A DNA stretch of 64,000 nucleotides from Plotosus lineatus (GCA_024760905.1 CM045734.1:40133564-40197563), one strand, 5' to 3'; shown: positions 23,291-36,392, counted from the stretch's first letter. Notes: generated by a model from the sequence alone, not told the origin. Numbers and translations: made by a program.

Positions 23291-26002
23291 GGAGGTTATG
23301 TTTTACCTTCAGTTTGTGTGGTTGTTTGTTTCCGTGTCTATTAACTGGACTATGCAAACAGTTATGTGCAGATTTTGTGGAGTTTAGTACTATGGCAACG
23401 CCGAAAGATTTTAGAGATGATTTGACTCTAATTCTGAATCCAGAATTTGTTTAAAGGATTCCATATCACTGTGAGATCGGATGATTTTTGACATTTTGGC
23501 TCATATAGTGGCTTATTGGAGAATTTCTCTTTCCAAGTTATCTATGTGAGTTTGCAGATAAACATCGTAAATGCTTAAATGAGAGAATTTTTTAAAGTTA
23601 AATTCAACCTTGTCCGTTTTTTTAATAAATACATATAGGGGATGCGTAATCTGAGTTTTGACTTCATTTTTGGTTTGTAATAGACATTAGATGAGAATAC
23701 TGGATAGAAAACCAATTTATTACACTACAGTATACCATGCCTATACACCCTGACATTGTGAAGCAGGAAGGAAGAAACTTTTACAACCCCGAAGAACCCT
23801 TCTTATAGACTTTAGATGAATATTGAACCTCACAAGTCAGGATCGACCTGGAAACCCTCGAGCAGTGAGGTGGCAGTGCTATGAATGGCACCATGCTGCT
23901 ATAGCCACGTAGAAGACATGTAGAATTAACCCTAATATGCCTGGTAATGAACTTTTGATTATGATTAATTAATTGATGAATACACTTATACACATGTACA
24001 GCCTTTTATAATAAATGACCAGTGAGCCTTACAACAAATGATTGGATATGACTCGCACATTTTTCTGATGATTTGGCTCATAGCAGCATTTTCCTGATCA
24101 TGACTCTGGTGTGCCAGTGCTGTCCTTTACTGTGAAATTCCTCTTCTGAATAGAGCCCTCATTGACCCGACCTCAACAAACAGGCAGTGAGAGTGTGCAG
24201 CAGAGCCCCAACAGAGCACCAATTCAGCCCAAGGCAACCAGATCCCTCCATCACACACAGAGGGCTCTCACATCTCAGTGCTGAACCTGAGCAGGGTGCA
24301 CGATGCACGTCGGAAGGTTGTTTCAGTCTCACCTTCATTTGGAGTCAATTCTCTCATACTCTGATAAATCGTACAGGTCATGTTGTTTCCACAGACATTT
24401 AATGTCCATTTCTAGTTGTTCATAAGGTTCCTATTCGATAGGAAATTCTTCAAATATCCTGTAAAACACACAAGAGCCTAATAAATAATGAATTAGTACA
24501 AAATTCTTGCTAGTCAAGAAACAGGCTACAGACATCAGTTAACTGTTTACAGGTGTCTAGCTGAATCGTATTGATTTTTATTCCACACTTGTAGATATTA
24601 ATGAGAGTCAGATGCTATTTATGAGCGAGTACCACAACATATATCAGAAGTCCGGTGTCTGGTTGAAATTAGAAGATTTTCCTGCAGTGGTGTTGCCAGA
24701 AATTCAGTCGTATTAATCAAATCCCTGTGAGAACAACCAGTAAAGTTACCTTTCAAAACTGACTAGTTTAGGATGGCGTTGTGTTCTGTGAAACTGGTTG
24801 CAATTATTATTAAAGCAATCAGTCATTGGACTCATCAAAGCTAAATATCAAGATTGTTGTTGTTGTTGTTGTTTTTTTTTTTTTAATTTACACTCCACTT
24901 TCTGATCTTAAGACAAGTTGAAGCCTGAATAAAATGCTGTATACAGAGCATCCCCACATAACGACTTCAGCTGAACTTCTGTGTGAGTAGAAAAAGTTAT
25001 CCTTATCCGTATGTAAACAGGAAATTTAGTTGAAATATCAAGCAACTTCTCACAAGCCATTTCTTTGTGGGTTGCCCCCACTTTGGTCCCTACCAGGAAG
25101 GGCCACAAACCACATATTAGCCTATCTAAACGTTCTTTCATTCCAGGCAACAGATGTTGTCCTGTGTTGCAGTCTACCTTTACCATTTCATATGCTTACA
25201 AGATTTTCTTGAATTGTGATCAGTAGAGTTTAAAAAGAGCTTTTAGGCATCATATACTGTTCATTTGTCTTCAGATGACTTTACATCGATATAATATTTA
25301 ACATTTTCACCCTTTCATAGAACCAGACAAAGAGCCAAAGCAGTGCAGAATTTATATTATATGAAAGACCACTAAAATAAAAGGTATTAATACGGGACAT
25401 ACAGGGATGGTACAATCTGATTGGTTCACTAACTGTGGATTAAAAAAAAAACATTATCCCAAATAGATAATAATTGAATCAAAATGATGGACACCAATAG
25501 TTGTCATGGTTACTTGGAGCAGGGGGGACTTTAAAATGGAAAACAAATCTAAATATCTTGCTTTAGTTTGCTTTCTTGTTTTTCCATGTAGTATACACTA
25601 CAAATGAATGCAGCATCTTTAAATTCATAGCACATTGTCTACATGGCATATGCAGAGTGCATGACCTGCCTTTGTAATGGTCAAAATGAACCATAAAAAC
25701 TATGATTTAATTTTCTTTTTATGTTCCAATGCTGTATATACTAAAACAGGTATGCACCTCAAACTCAATGGATGTTGCTGGATACAGCAGTATTCAGCAA
25801 CATACACCTTGCCATTGGCAAATAAATGTTATTTCGACAGTAATTTAATAGATATCAAAAGAGAATAGAAAATTAATACAGTTTTTTGCATTTGAAAATA
25901 CAAGAAAAAAAAAAACGGGAAATTTTGAAGTGCATATTGGCAACTGGCAGCACTGCGAGACAGTGACCTTGAGCAAGTAAACACTCTGCCATTTTAGTAA
26001 CC

Positions 26003-26350
26003 ATGGATCAGTGCAACGGACAACAGCGTGCGCTAGCCATAAAAATGTTTTATAAAAATGGTGATAGTTTGACAGCTGTGTAGAGGGAGTTCCGACGTTT
26101 TTACAACTTAGGACGTCATTGTGATTTTTTTTTGTGGGGCTATCTCAAGAGTAAAGTGTACATGACTCGACCAAGAACTCTGGATGAGTTAAAACAGAGA
26201 ATTCAGGATGAAATTCACAGTATCCCAGCTGAGATGTTGCAGCGGCCAATGAGGAATCTCAGCAGCAGATTTCAAGAATGCATTCATACAGGAGTATGCC
26301 ATCTACAGGAAGTAATTAAAAAAAATGAAAATTCCATCATTGTTTCTTGA
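26003..26350 (+). pseudogene. Mariner-like transposase with its catalytic core deleted
   Basis: The first part from the ATG reads MDQCNGQQRALAIKMFYKNG then DSLTAV-stop-REFRRFYNL, matching the N-terminal helix-turn-helix of mariner-like transposases. A few codons later, in another frame, it continues LWGYLKSKVYMTRPRTLDEL and EMLQRPMRNLSSRFQECIH, which is the C-terminal end. Everything between, including the acidic catalytic residues, is missing. It contains a stop and a frameshift, so it is non-functional. Confidence 0.6.
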
Positions 26351-26476
26351 ATGGCGTGTTTTAAGGTTTCAGTTACTATGAATGAAATATTTTTCTTTCA
26401 TCACTCTTGGTTTTATTGGATTGTTAAAAAGTTGTTGTTGTTTTTTTATTATTTTTCAAAATGTATTTATTTATTT

Positions 26477-26479
<3 letters not shown>

Positions 26480-26537
<58 letters not shown>
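26480..26537. repeat. (GT)n microsatellite
   Basis: About 29 GT units. Confidence 0.95.
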
Positions 26538-26539
<2 letters not shown>

Positions 26540-26969
26540 CACCCTAGTGTGTCCTTGAATCGGACAGCTACTTTTTTAATTATCTCAGTGATACATTTTT
26601 CCTTCAATGTTTTGTATTTTTTCTGAATTATTGCCATTATCTTTTTAACTTTGCTGTAATAAGTTGCACCGAGTAAATACAACCATAAAATATTTTGTGT
26701 CTCTTCATTTCAGGCTGCAAAACAAAAAATGAATGTGTTGAGTATTTTCCTAAACAGTGAAGAAGAACTGTGTGCCAAAGGAGAAAATGTATGTAAATTT
26801 TAATCCAGGAAAAACATAGGATGTTGTGATTATAAATTGGATGATTATGGAGTAAACTATTAATAGAGACATTCAGCTGAGGCTTGTATTCTACCAGTAC
26901 CTCGCTGTAAAAGTTTCGAAAGAAAAGTTTACTTATGAGCATGAAAATACTAAATCCAGTAAGCTGACT

Positions 26970-26973
26970 CAGT

Positions 26974-27026
<53 letters not shown>
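26970..27026. repeat. (GA)n microsatellite
   Basis: About 28 GA units with one interruption. 27,027-27,543 shows nothing recognisable. Confidence 0.95.
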
Positions 27027-27031
<5 letters not shown>

Positions 27032-27562
27032 TAGTTCGAGGTAAGAGGCTGACTGAAACTGAAAGAACATAGAGATGGAGCAGTGGTCCCTCACATAGGC
27101 AATAAGGGAATACCCAGTACCAGAGACAGACTTTAAAAAGACATTGGCCTATTTCTAGTAGCACAATAATATGTTATTCACTCATTTCTGGTTGTCTTGA
27201 AGTCACGTTGGACAATGACATCTACCAAATGTAAGAAGTTGTCAAAAATGTACAATTAGCTGCAGGCAACAAAATTCTGTATTATACCCTTATGAACTTC
27301 ATTCCAAAGAGAAAACATTAACATCAACTTACTGAAACAATGCCCTGGGAAACAGTGTTACGTAGCTTTGAATAACATATATGTATCTTTGAATGCTGTG
27401 CTATGAAAATAATGACAAATAGTTGAAAGGCAATTTACCCAAATGTACATGTTTTTGGATAGTAGGAGGAAACCTGAGTACCCTTAAAAATATACTTCAC
27501 ACAGGACTGCTGGTTTCAGTATTTTCATACAAATTCAATAAAACATTAAATAACTCATTCTG

Positions 27563-27906
27563 GCACAGTGGTGCTCTAGTGGTATAGGGCACTGGATTTC
27601 TGATCCTAAGGTTGGGGGTTTAGAGTCCCCACAAGGTTGTCACTGTCCCCCCCAGTACAGCTGGGAGCTGGTGGGTTATCAAAGGCGGGCCATGTCTCTC
27701 ACTGTCTATGGTGAGAGGCATGTAAAAGAACCATTGCTGACTTTCGTAAGGAGTAGGCTGGATAGCCGTCAGTGTGTTTCTGTCCCTTGCTAAAAGGGTT
27801 GTGTCAGGAAGGGCATCCAACGTAAAAATCTATGCCAAATCAAACATGTGAATCATTCGCTGTTGCGACTCCTGATAAAGGGAAAAAGCCGAAAGGAAAT
27901 CATCAT
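27563..27906 (+). mobile_element. SINE-R, complete copy with target-site duplication
   Basis: It is flanked by an identical 19-base direct repeat, CATTAAATAACTCATTCTG, at 27,544-27,562 and 27,907-27,925. The head GTGCTCTAGTGGTATAGGGC and a B-box-like region lead to the conserved body and the tail GAATCATTCGCTGTTGCGACTCC, then GCCGAAAGGAAATCATCAT. The perfect duplication shows insertion by target-primed retrotransposition. Confidence 0.85.
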
Positions 27907-28019
27907 CATTAAATAACTCATTCTGAAGGAATCACACTAACACAACCATGGATGGTTGAATGAATAGATAAATGGTTGAATGGATGGACGGCTGATTGGG
28001 TGTGTGGGTGAAGGATTCA

Positions 28020-28240
28020 CGGGAAGGAAGGATGGATGGATGGATGGACATACTCATGGATAACTTAGAAAATATAATGCCTTCACCATCTAGAGTCGCC
28101 CTGTGATGGCCCGACTAGCTGTTCAGGGTGTACCCCACCCTCGTTTAGAGTCAGCTGAGATGGGCTCCCCCTCCCTGTGCGACCATAAATAGGATTAATA
28201 GGTTAAGAAAATGAATGCATGAATGAATCACCACCTACAG
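28020..28240 (+). repeat. (GGAT)n and SINE family A tail
   Basis: A short (GGAT)n run is followed by CAGGGTGTACCCCACCCTCG and TGAGATGGGCTCCC with an AATGAATGCATGAATG end. Confidence 0.5.
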
Positions 28241-28508
28241 GCAGAAGCATTATTCGGTGATATTGTTTGGTGATATTGTCATAATTCTAGAGTGGCCCTT
28301 GAATGGTGAATTTTGACAGAATGGCAGTTTGGAAATTAACTGTTGCAAAGGGGCAGTGGGTTTGTAAGATTAGGAAATATGTTGCCCCTAATCTAAATGC
28401 TACATAAAATGTAAAAATTACGACTCATGCAAAGGTATTGTTTATGCAGCCAGTCGTTGAGCATTCTGCTAGTTATACTTAGAATGCATACTGTATTTGG
28501 ATTCCCCT

Positions 28509-31500
28509 CCTTGAATTGCCACCTTATCGTGGTGGAGGGGTTTGCGTGACATAATAATCCTAGGAGCTATGTTGTCGGGGGCTAAATCCCCCTGGTAGTG
28601 TCACGCAAGACAAACAGGTCCAGGGTGAAGGTCCAGAAAAAGTGCGATTCAGAAGACCCCTAGAGAAGGACCACTCTTTTTCCAAACCCAGGCAGATGGA
28701 GCTCATTAGCCTTGTCAGGCAGTTCATCTAGGACAAGGACAAGTCTAACATAAAACCTACGACCTGACGACCTTGCTGTTACCGTCCTAGCATGCTTGGC
28801 TATAGCAGTTGAACCAGGTGTAAAGGGTGGGGTCAGTACTGCGCACACTGAACTCCACCTAAAAGCTCCATTGTGTAGGGACACGTCCACGTCTAAGTTG
28901 CCACCAACTCCGAAGCCCTGTAGTGATGGGAGAGGGGTGAAAATGGCAGGTGGTAGATGACACTGGAAGCTGCAGCTCCAATCCTGCATGCAGGTGGTTC
29001 AGGACATTGGTCATCTGGTGTTGACCTGAGACGACAGCATCACCAGGCTGCACCCTGAATGACCAAGTAGCCCTCTTTAGGGACAGCAATGCTTGGTCCA
29101 CATGGAGAGGGGCCTAGAAAAGGTGGCCTAAACAAAGTTCGTCTCTCATCCCCCAGTTGGCTTGCCATGGTCAAATGGGCATTTTCTCAAGCAGTCAAAC
29201 AAATTCAAAGAAAGGAAAGTACACATCCACCTCTAAGAGTGCAAAAACTTTAAAGCTTGCATGCTAGAACATTAGAACCATGCTGAATGCAGCTGACAGT
29301 AACCGCCACAAACGTCGCTCCGCTTTGACAGCGCATGAACTGTCCAGGCTAAATGTCAATATTGCTGCCCTTAATGAAGTCCACTTCACAGAAGAAGGCC
29401 GCCTCCGTGAGCATGGTGCCAGATACACCCTCTTCTGGTAAGGGAAACCTGTAACAGAAAGGTGTCTCTTGGATGTTGGCTTCATGGTCAGAACCTCCAT
29501 CGCTTCCAAGCTGGAAAATCTACCAACCAGTCACTCTGACAGCATCATGACCATGCGCCTCCCTCTGGATAACAAGCAGTATGCCACGTTTTTCAGCATA
29601 TATGTGCTGACTCTTCAAGCTGAGCCTATAGAAAAAGACAAGTTCTACTTGGAACTCCGCAGTCACCTACAAAGCACCCCTATAGAGGACAAGGTGATAA
29701 TCCTTGTTGACTTCAATGCCAGAGTGGGCTGGGATGGTGACACCTGGAAAGGAGTACTTGGCAAACATGGTGTTGGTAACAGCAATGACAACGGATGTCT
29801 CCTGCTGGAGTTTTGCACTGAACAGCAATTTGTCATCACCAATACCATCTTTCAGCAAAAGGACAGTCTCAAAACAACTAGGATGCATCCTCGGTCGAAA
29901 AATTGGCATCATCGATTACATTCTAGTGCGCCAGCAAGACCTCAATAACGTCCTACACACCACAGTGATGCCCAACACAGAATGTCACACTCACCATCAC
30001 CTAGTGCTCTGAAAACTCAGGTTGCACCTCAAACCCAAACCACGGAAGGGGGCGCCAGCAAAGAAAACATTCAAGCTCAGCAAGCTTCAGTCGACTGAAC
30101 TGAAAGCCGACTTTCAAGTAAGCTTACAGTCAAAGCTTGTTAACAACGGCTGCCCAGAAGACCCCTCTCCTGAGACACTCTGGAGTCGACTAAATACTGC
30201 CATCCTGCAGACATCTGAAGCAGTTCTGGAGTTCACTACAAGGAAGAACAAAAACTGGTTTGATGAAAACAATCAGGAAATCCAGGAACTTCTGGCGAGG
30301 AAGAGACTAGCCCACCAGGTCCACCTAGCTCAACTGTCTTGTCCTGAGACAAAAGCTGCCTTCTGTCACATCTACAGCAATCTCCAGTGCAAGCTTCGTG
30401 AGATCCAGAACGAGTGGTGGACAAACTTCGCAGAAAGAACTCAGCAATCTGCAGATGCCGGCGACTATAGAGGCTTTTATGAAGCAATCAAAGCTGTGTA
30501 TAGCCCTACCCACTGGGTTCAGAGTCCCTTGCGCAGTGCAGACGGCCAAGCACTCTTTACAGACAGGGCTTCCATCCTGAGCTGTTGGTCTGTGCACTTC
30601 CAGGCTCTCTTCAGCACTGACAGAGTCATTCAGGACTCAGGAATCCTGCGCATTCCTCAGCAATCAGTCAAAGTGGAACTGGATGATCTACCATCCATGC
30701 AAGAACTCACTAAAGCCATAGAACAGCTGAAAAATGGCAAAGCAGCAGGAGTTGACGGTATTACATTAGAGATCTGGTAAGATGGTGGACCAGTGTTACA
30801 CAGCAAGCTCCATGAACTCCTCATCTGTTGCTGGGAACAAAGCAAACTTCCGAACAACCTCCATGATGCAGTCATCATTACCTGTACAAAAAAAGGAAAA
30901 AAGTCAGACTGCTCCAACTACCGAGGGATAACCCTGCTCTCTATCACAGGAAAAATCCTTGCTCATGTGCTCCTAAACAGATTAATACCTACCATCATTG
31001 AAAATAACCTCCCAGAAACCCCCGTGCGGCTTCAGAGCCAACAGACACAACAGACATTGTGTTCGTCCTCAGACAGCTACAAAAAAAGTGTCGGGAGCAG
31101 AACAAAGGACTGTATGTCACGTTTGTGGACCTGTCCAAAGCGTTTGACACAGTAAGCAGGAAAGGAATGTGGAAGATCATGGAGCACCTTGGCTGTCCCC
31201 CAAAGTTCCTCAGGATGATCATTCAGCTGCATGAAGACCAACATGAGCCAAGTCAGGCAGTATCACGGCCTGTCTGAACCTTTTCCCATTGTCAACGGTG
31301 TGAAACAGGGTTGAGTCCTGACACTGACCTTGTTCAGCATCTTCTACAGCACGATGCTTAAGCAGGCCTTTGAAGACTTTGACGACAAAGACACCGTGTA
31401 CATCCATTACCGTCTTGATGGCAAACTGTTCAACTTCAGGAGACTACAGGCTCACTCGAAGACTCATGAGCAGCTGTTTCATGAGCTCCTCTTCGTTAAT

Positions 31501-32495
31501 GATGCAGCCCTCATCGCTCATGGCGAAAGAACCCTGCAATGCTTAATGTCTTGCTTTGCAGAGGCTGCTCAGCTGTGGTCAGCTTGAAGAAGACAGAGGT
31601 CCTCCACTAGCCTGCTCCCAGGGATGAACACCGCCCCCCTCACATCTTTATTGGCAAGACTGAGTTGAAGACAGTTCAACAGTTCACTTATCTAGGTTGT
31701 ACCATCACACCAGATGCCAAGATCGATAGGGAACTTGACAACAGACTGGCCAAGGCAAACAGTGACTTTGGCAGACTCCGTAAGTGAGTCTGGGGAAATA
31801 AACATCTGAAGAAAGGCACCAAGTTCAGAGTATACAGTGCCGTAGTACTCACCACCCTGCTGTACGGCTCCGAGTCGTGGGTAACCTACCATCACCACCT
31901 TCGACTGCTTGTGCGCTTCCACCAATGCCGTCTCCATACTATCCTCAATATTCGCTGGAGCGACTAAATTACCAACATCGAGGTTCTTGAACAGGTGGAG
32001 ATCACCAGCATCAAGGTCATGCTGCTCAAATTGCAGCTGCGCTGGGCAGGGCATATCTCCAGAATGGAGGACCATTGCCTACCCAAGATAGCCCTGTACG
32101 GCAAACTTTCCACTGGCCACCACGACAGAGGGGCGCCACAGAAATGCTACAAGGACTCCCTCAAGAAGTCTCTCAAAGCCTGTAACATTGACTGCCGCCA
32201 GTGGTCGACGCTTGCATGCTGACCGACAGGCCTGGGACTACATCATGCACCAGGCCATCTCCTCTTTTGAGGACTTTTGCAGGACCAACATGAAGGAGAA
32301 ACGCTGCAGGAGGAAGAACGGAGAAGCATCAACCAATATACCAGACCAGACTTTGAACTGCAGCCACTGCATTCGGATTTGTCTGTCCCGCATCGGCCTT
32401 GTCAGCCACCAGAGTGCCTGCAGTCTACGTGAACAGCCCCCTCTATACATCTTTGTTTGCGAAGCCAAGCCAAAGAAGAAGAAGAAAAAAAAATA
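28509..32495 (+). mobile_element. Near full-length but dead non-LTR retrotransposon (AP-endonuclease/RT type)
   Basis: The 5' region starts TTGAATTGCCACCTTATCG with two small hairpins. Endonuclease pieces follow from about 29,280 (LNVNIAALNEVHFTEEGRL; ILVDFNARVGWDG; MHPRSKNWH). A connector and the RT start lie at 30,022-30,780 (KTFKLSKLQSTELKADF; GKAAGVDGITLEIW). RT blocks follow to about 31,600 (NYRGITLLSITGKILA; YVTFVDLSKAFDTVSRKG; LFVNDAALIAHGE). The C-terminal part reads RWAGHISRMEDHCLPKIALY and ends in a cysteine/histidine finger (CSHCIRICLSRIGLVSHQSAC). At least five stops or frameshifts break it, and the RT box FADD is FVND. The clade was not determined. Similar open frames are common in fish genomes. 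Confidence 0.75.
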
Positions 32496-33221
32496 GCATA
32501 TTTGAATGAACACAAGTTAGCTTAAATTATAGCATTAAAAAAAAAGACTGGCCATTTTTAGATCCTGCAATTACAACCTGCATTTAATAGCATTTCACTA
32601 TTAAAATTTCTATTATTGTTTTTAAACATAGCCTGAAGACCAATATCATGTCATCTACCATTTAAAAAAAAAAACATCTAAGAGCCATTATTTACTCCTC
32701 TGATATTTCTATGAACAAAACATGCATGATGAATCAGATAGAACTGTGTTCCTAGTGAAAATTTATAGGCCACAGAAAAATTCCCATGAGGTATTGGGTT
32801 CATCTTGGCCCCTAACTATACATAATACAATTTAAACAATATGTTGGCCACATATTGCCAAATTACCATTCATTGCAATTATTTCAACCGCTGTTTAAAA
32901 CGTCTCCATAGTTACAGAGCAGAACAACCATAATCCTTTGTTTGGCTTTAGAATAAATGAATACATATGAGAAGAATACGGTGTTATATCATTTAAAAAA
33001 AAAAACCCTCAAAGCTTTAAAAATCAGATCTTCATGATACCTCCTTATTAAAAGTCTCAGCATTCAACCATTAGGTATCTGGCAAGGCTATGTCACATGT
33101 GTCTGGATCTCCGGTCATCTCCAGTCAAACGCACAAAGAAACCCTTCTTGAAATGGTAAAATCTCCATTTAGTTGGAGATTTTTGAGTTAAGATATCCTG
33201 GAATATCTATTTGAATATCTA

Positions 33222-33545
33222 CTCGAGGGGCAGTGGTGGCCTAGTGGTATAGGACACTGGATTGCTGATGCTAAGGTTGGAGGTTCGAGTCCCCATCCCA
33301 GCCGACTCCGGGCGAGGGTAGAATACACCCTGGACAGCTCGCAAGGCCATCGCAGGGAGGAAATCCGCTGACAGCTTTGCAACCTACTCTTGTTGAAAGT
33401 CAGCATTGGTTCTTTTACATGCCTCACACCATAGACAGTGAGAGACATTGCCGGCCTTTGAAAACACAGTTAGCTGCACTGGGGGGGCAGTGACAATCTT
33501 GTGGAGTGTGGGACTCGAACCCCCAACCTTAGCATCAGCAATCCA
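33222..33545. repeat. Fold-back SINE-R: head on plus, body and head on minus
   Basis: The plus-strand head (GGGGCAGTGGTGGCCTAGTGG to GGTTCGAGTCCCC, 33,222-33,292) is followed by a family A tail piece (33,293-33,355) and then a minus-strand SINE-R body and head (33,360-33,545). From 32,496 to 33,221 nothing is recognised. Confidence 0.6.
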
Positions 33546-33715
33546 GCTGACTACAGTTTTGAATCCAGCTAATCATCTGCATGTACCAAATTAACAGGTC
33601 ATCCCATAATTGGACTTTTTCTTCAACAATGGCATGATATAAAATTGGATTGAAAATAATTAAAAGGTGGTTGAGTAAACACTGGACATTATGTAATCTT
33701 AACACACAAACTGGC

Positions 33716-33837
33716 AGCACAGAGTCCTGACCATACCTTGTTTTTAGGATGTGCTAGGGATTTTATGGGGTGGTTCAATTTTACCATCACCAACATAAGA
33801 TGTCGATAAAAACAAGGTACGGTCAGGACTCTGTGCT
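33716..33837. repeat. 31-bp inverted repeat hairpin
   Basis: Arms at 33,716-33,746 and 33,807-33,837 match with one mismatch (AGCACAGAGTCCTGACC and its complement at the ends) around a 60-base spacer. Confidence 0.75.
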
Positions 33838-33876
33838 AAAAAAAAAAAAAAAAAAGTCTTGCATTCTACTATGTTG

Positions 33877-33921
33877 TTGGACCACCTTCAACCCTGGAAT
33901 TAAGGTTCAAGGTGGTCCAAC
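33877..33921. repeat. 18-bp inverted repeat hairpin
   Basis: GTTGGACCACCTTCAACC and GGTTCAAGGTGGTCCAAC form an 18-bp stem with one mismatch and a 9-base loop, 40 bases after the previous hairpin. Confidence 0.75.
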
Positions 33922-34540
33922 AAAATATTAGCGTGCAAAACTGTTTGTTTTTTTTTGTTTGCCCGGCAGTTGACGTTGTGTAAACCTGTTGCTGGTTGGC
34001 TTGATATTTTCTGCCTGGGTTCTGCCACTATGATTTGTTTGACTTGTGGGTTGCTGTGACCATCAATAAAGCACAAAGACATTAAAAGAGTACATTTGAA
34101 GAGTTGCAAACGGAAAACGAGTGATGTCACAATTTCTAAATTTATTGGCTATTGCCCTTACCAGTGCACCATGTCCTCATGAGTCATCTTAAAAAATAAC
34201 AGTATAAATAAACCTACTATGTCACGCTCTTAGAGCAAAAGAAAATTTGTCATACAAGGATAAGCTTAAATGATCACAATTTTGGCTCTTTCTTAAATCC
34301 CTCATGATTCACTTTTGTTTTATGTTTGACTGGATTTAGGTTAGCAGACAATGAAAATTTTGGAGCTATGTCAGATAAGGCAGTATCAAAGCACGTAGTC
34401 TGCCATTAGGTCATGGCTCGAACTCTAACTAGCCATCATCACTTATTTAATAGTAGAAAAACATAAAATATGATATCGTCTGGAAATTTACTTGGGTTGC
34501 ATTCCCTTTATCACAAGAGGCAGAAAATTTTTGAAAAATA

Positions 34541-34767
34541 CAAGGGGAAAATAAGTGATGAGACATATGACTCTGAATATTTTTATTACATTTAACACAT
34601 TTAAGTAGTTTTGTCAATCTCTTTTTATACAAAGACAATTGACTCTTTTGTGATATAAACAAATTAAACTGAAGAAAATGGCCTTCACTCAGGTTAGTAA
34701 CTTTCCAAAGTTTGTTTTTCAGTTTTCTCAAAATGCTAGTTTTGTGACATCACTCATTTTCCCCTTG
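34541..34767. mobile_element. 227-bp MITE with about 25-bp inverted repeats
   Basis: The left end CAAGGGGAAAATAAGTGATG and the right end, complement of CAAGGGGAAAATGAGTGATG, bracket a non-coding core. A related half-terminus (AAAACGAGTGATGTCACAA) lies at 34,117. From 34,768 to 36,392 I see only poly-C/poly-A near 36,055-36,095 and no gene. Confidence 0.5.
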
Positions 34768-36392
34768 CACCTTTCATTTATGCTGAATTATTTTAGGACC
34801 ATTAAAAGCCTACAGATGTGCCTACAGATATGAGGAATTCAGACCCTTGCAACTGTAAAGGTAGATGCGGCATGACTTGAAATACTGGAACCTGCACTAT
34901 TTATCACCTTTGTAAAGCAAACATTTAAAGTTAAGCAAGAGAACTGTAGCCTCATTCAGACCTGCATTTTTGACAGCATCCAGCTCAAACTGACCAGACC
35001 AAAACAAATTAGCCTTTACCTGGGCCAAAATCTCAAAGCTTTAAGGGGCAAACACAAGCACCAGTGTCCTGACACTAGGGTCCACTTGTTGCGGTCTCTG
35101 CAAACACAGTGCTCCACCAAACTACTCAAACACACCCTCTAAAATTACCCTGCCGCCTACTAATAGGACACTTTTGTTGTCTGCTACCTGCTCGCAGTCT
35201 CAGTGGAATTTACGCCAAACTCTTCACACACTCCACCCAGACAACTGCCCATTGACTTAAATGGGTGGATTCACTTTCCGTGTGATCACACTCCACTGTT
35301 AGGAGACGATGACGAAAAGAAACCCCTATTTTAAAATAGCTCATGTTCTTGAATACACAAGGTATATTTTGTCAACCCAGCATGTTCATGCATCTGTTAG
35401 AAATACTTTTATTTAACATATGAAATAGTTACAAAACCATTAAATGGACAAAACCTTTAAAAAACATACTTTAAAACAACTTAAAGACTCCAGGGTTGTT
35501 ACCCAGTGGCTTTAGGCCGAGACATTGAAAGAATCTTGAAAAAGAATTCTATTCAGGTAAGATTTAAATCTCTTTTATGTCAGGAACGAAGGATTCACTG
35601 ATCTGGGGCCAGAAATAACTCTGAAGACTAGAAGTCCTTTCAATTCAGGAAAGATTGTTTGCGATTACATGCTTATTTTCCAATTTATAAAGTTTTTATG
35701 CTGTACTGTATTATGTTCTCTTAACATATTTTATTACTTCAGAATTTAACTTCAGACATATGCAGTTAAATGCATTTTATCAAATTAGACCTCTCATCAA
35801 CCTGAGCATAAATTCAAACATGAAGATTGTAACTGAATATGAAACTTACCATAAACATGACAAAGGTCTAAATACATAACACGCAAGTATTTAGATATAA
35901 ACAAATGACATTTATTATTCATATTTCAAACCATCCAGATCTTCTGCAGTGATAGATGGCAGAAAATTCTTCTGACACACTGAAGAGGCAGAGGGAATTT
36001 AGACAGGCTCAATCACAACCTGCAGAACAAATTACTATTGTGAAAAGCTTTGATCACCCCCCCCCAAAAAAAAAAAACAAAAAAAAAACAAAAACCCAGT
36101 GATGATGAAGCATTGACATACTCTAATGAAATATGAATGTGGACATTGCATAGTATAAAATGCATACTTCAACTTTTCACAATATACATACAACAATAAC
36201 TATGTAAAAGTGCTAATACATTATCGGACCGCCTGAGTGGAGCTCAATAGACATGGAACACGACTTCAATGGTTGTCCTGTGTCCGTACATGAAAAATAC
36301 AAAATCTAAGTTAGGATTCAGACAAACATTTTTGGAGCAAAACAACACCAAACATGAACATAAACTAAGATAACCAACAAAAGCACACAAAC

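Noticed and set aside
24187..24402. 71-codon frame in a G+C-richer patch
   Set aside because: No conserved motif and no splice-site support. The base composition alone does not make it a gene.
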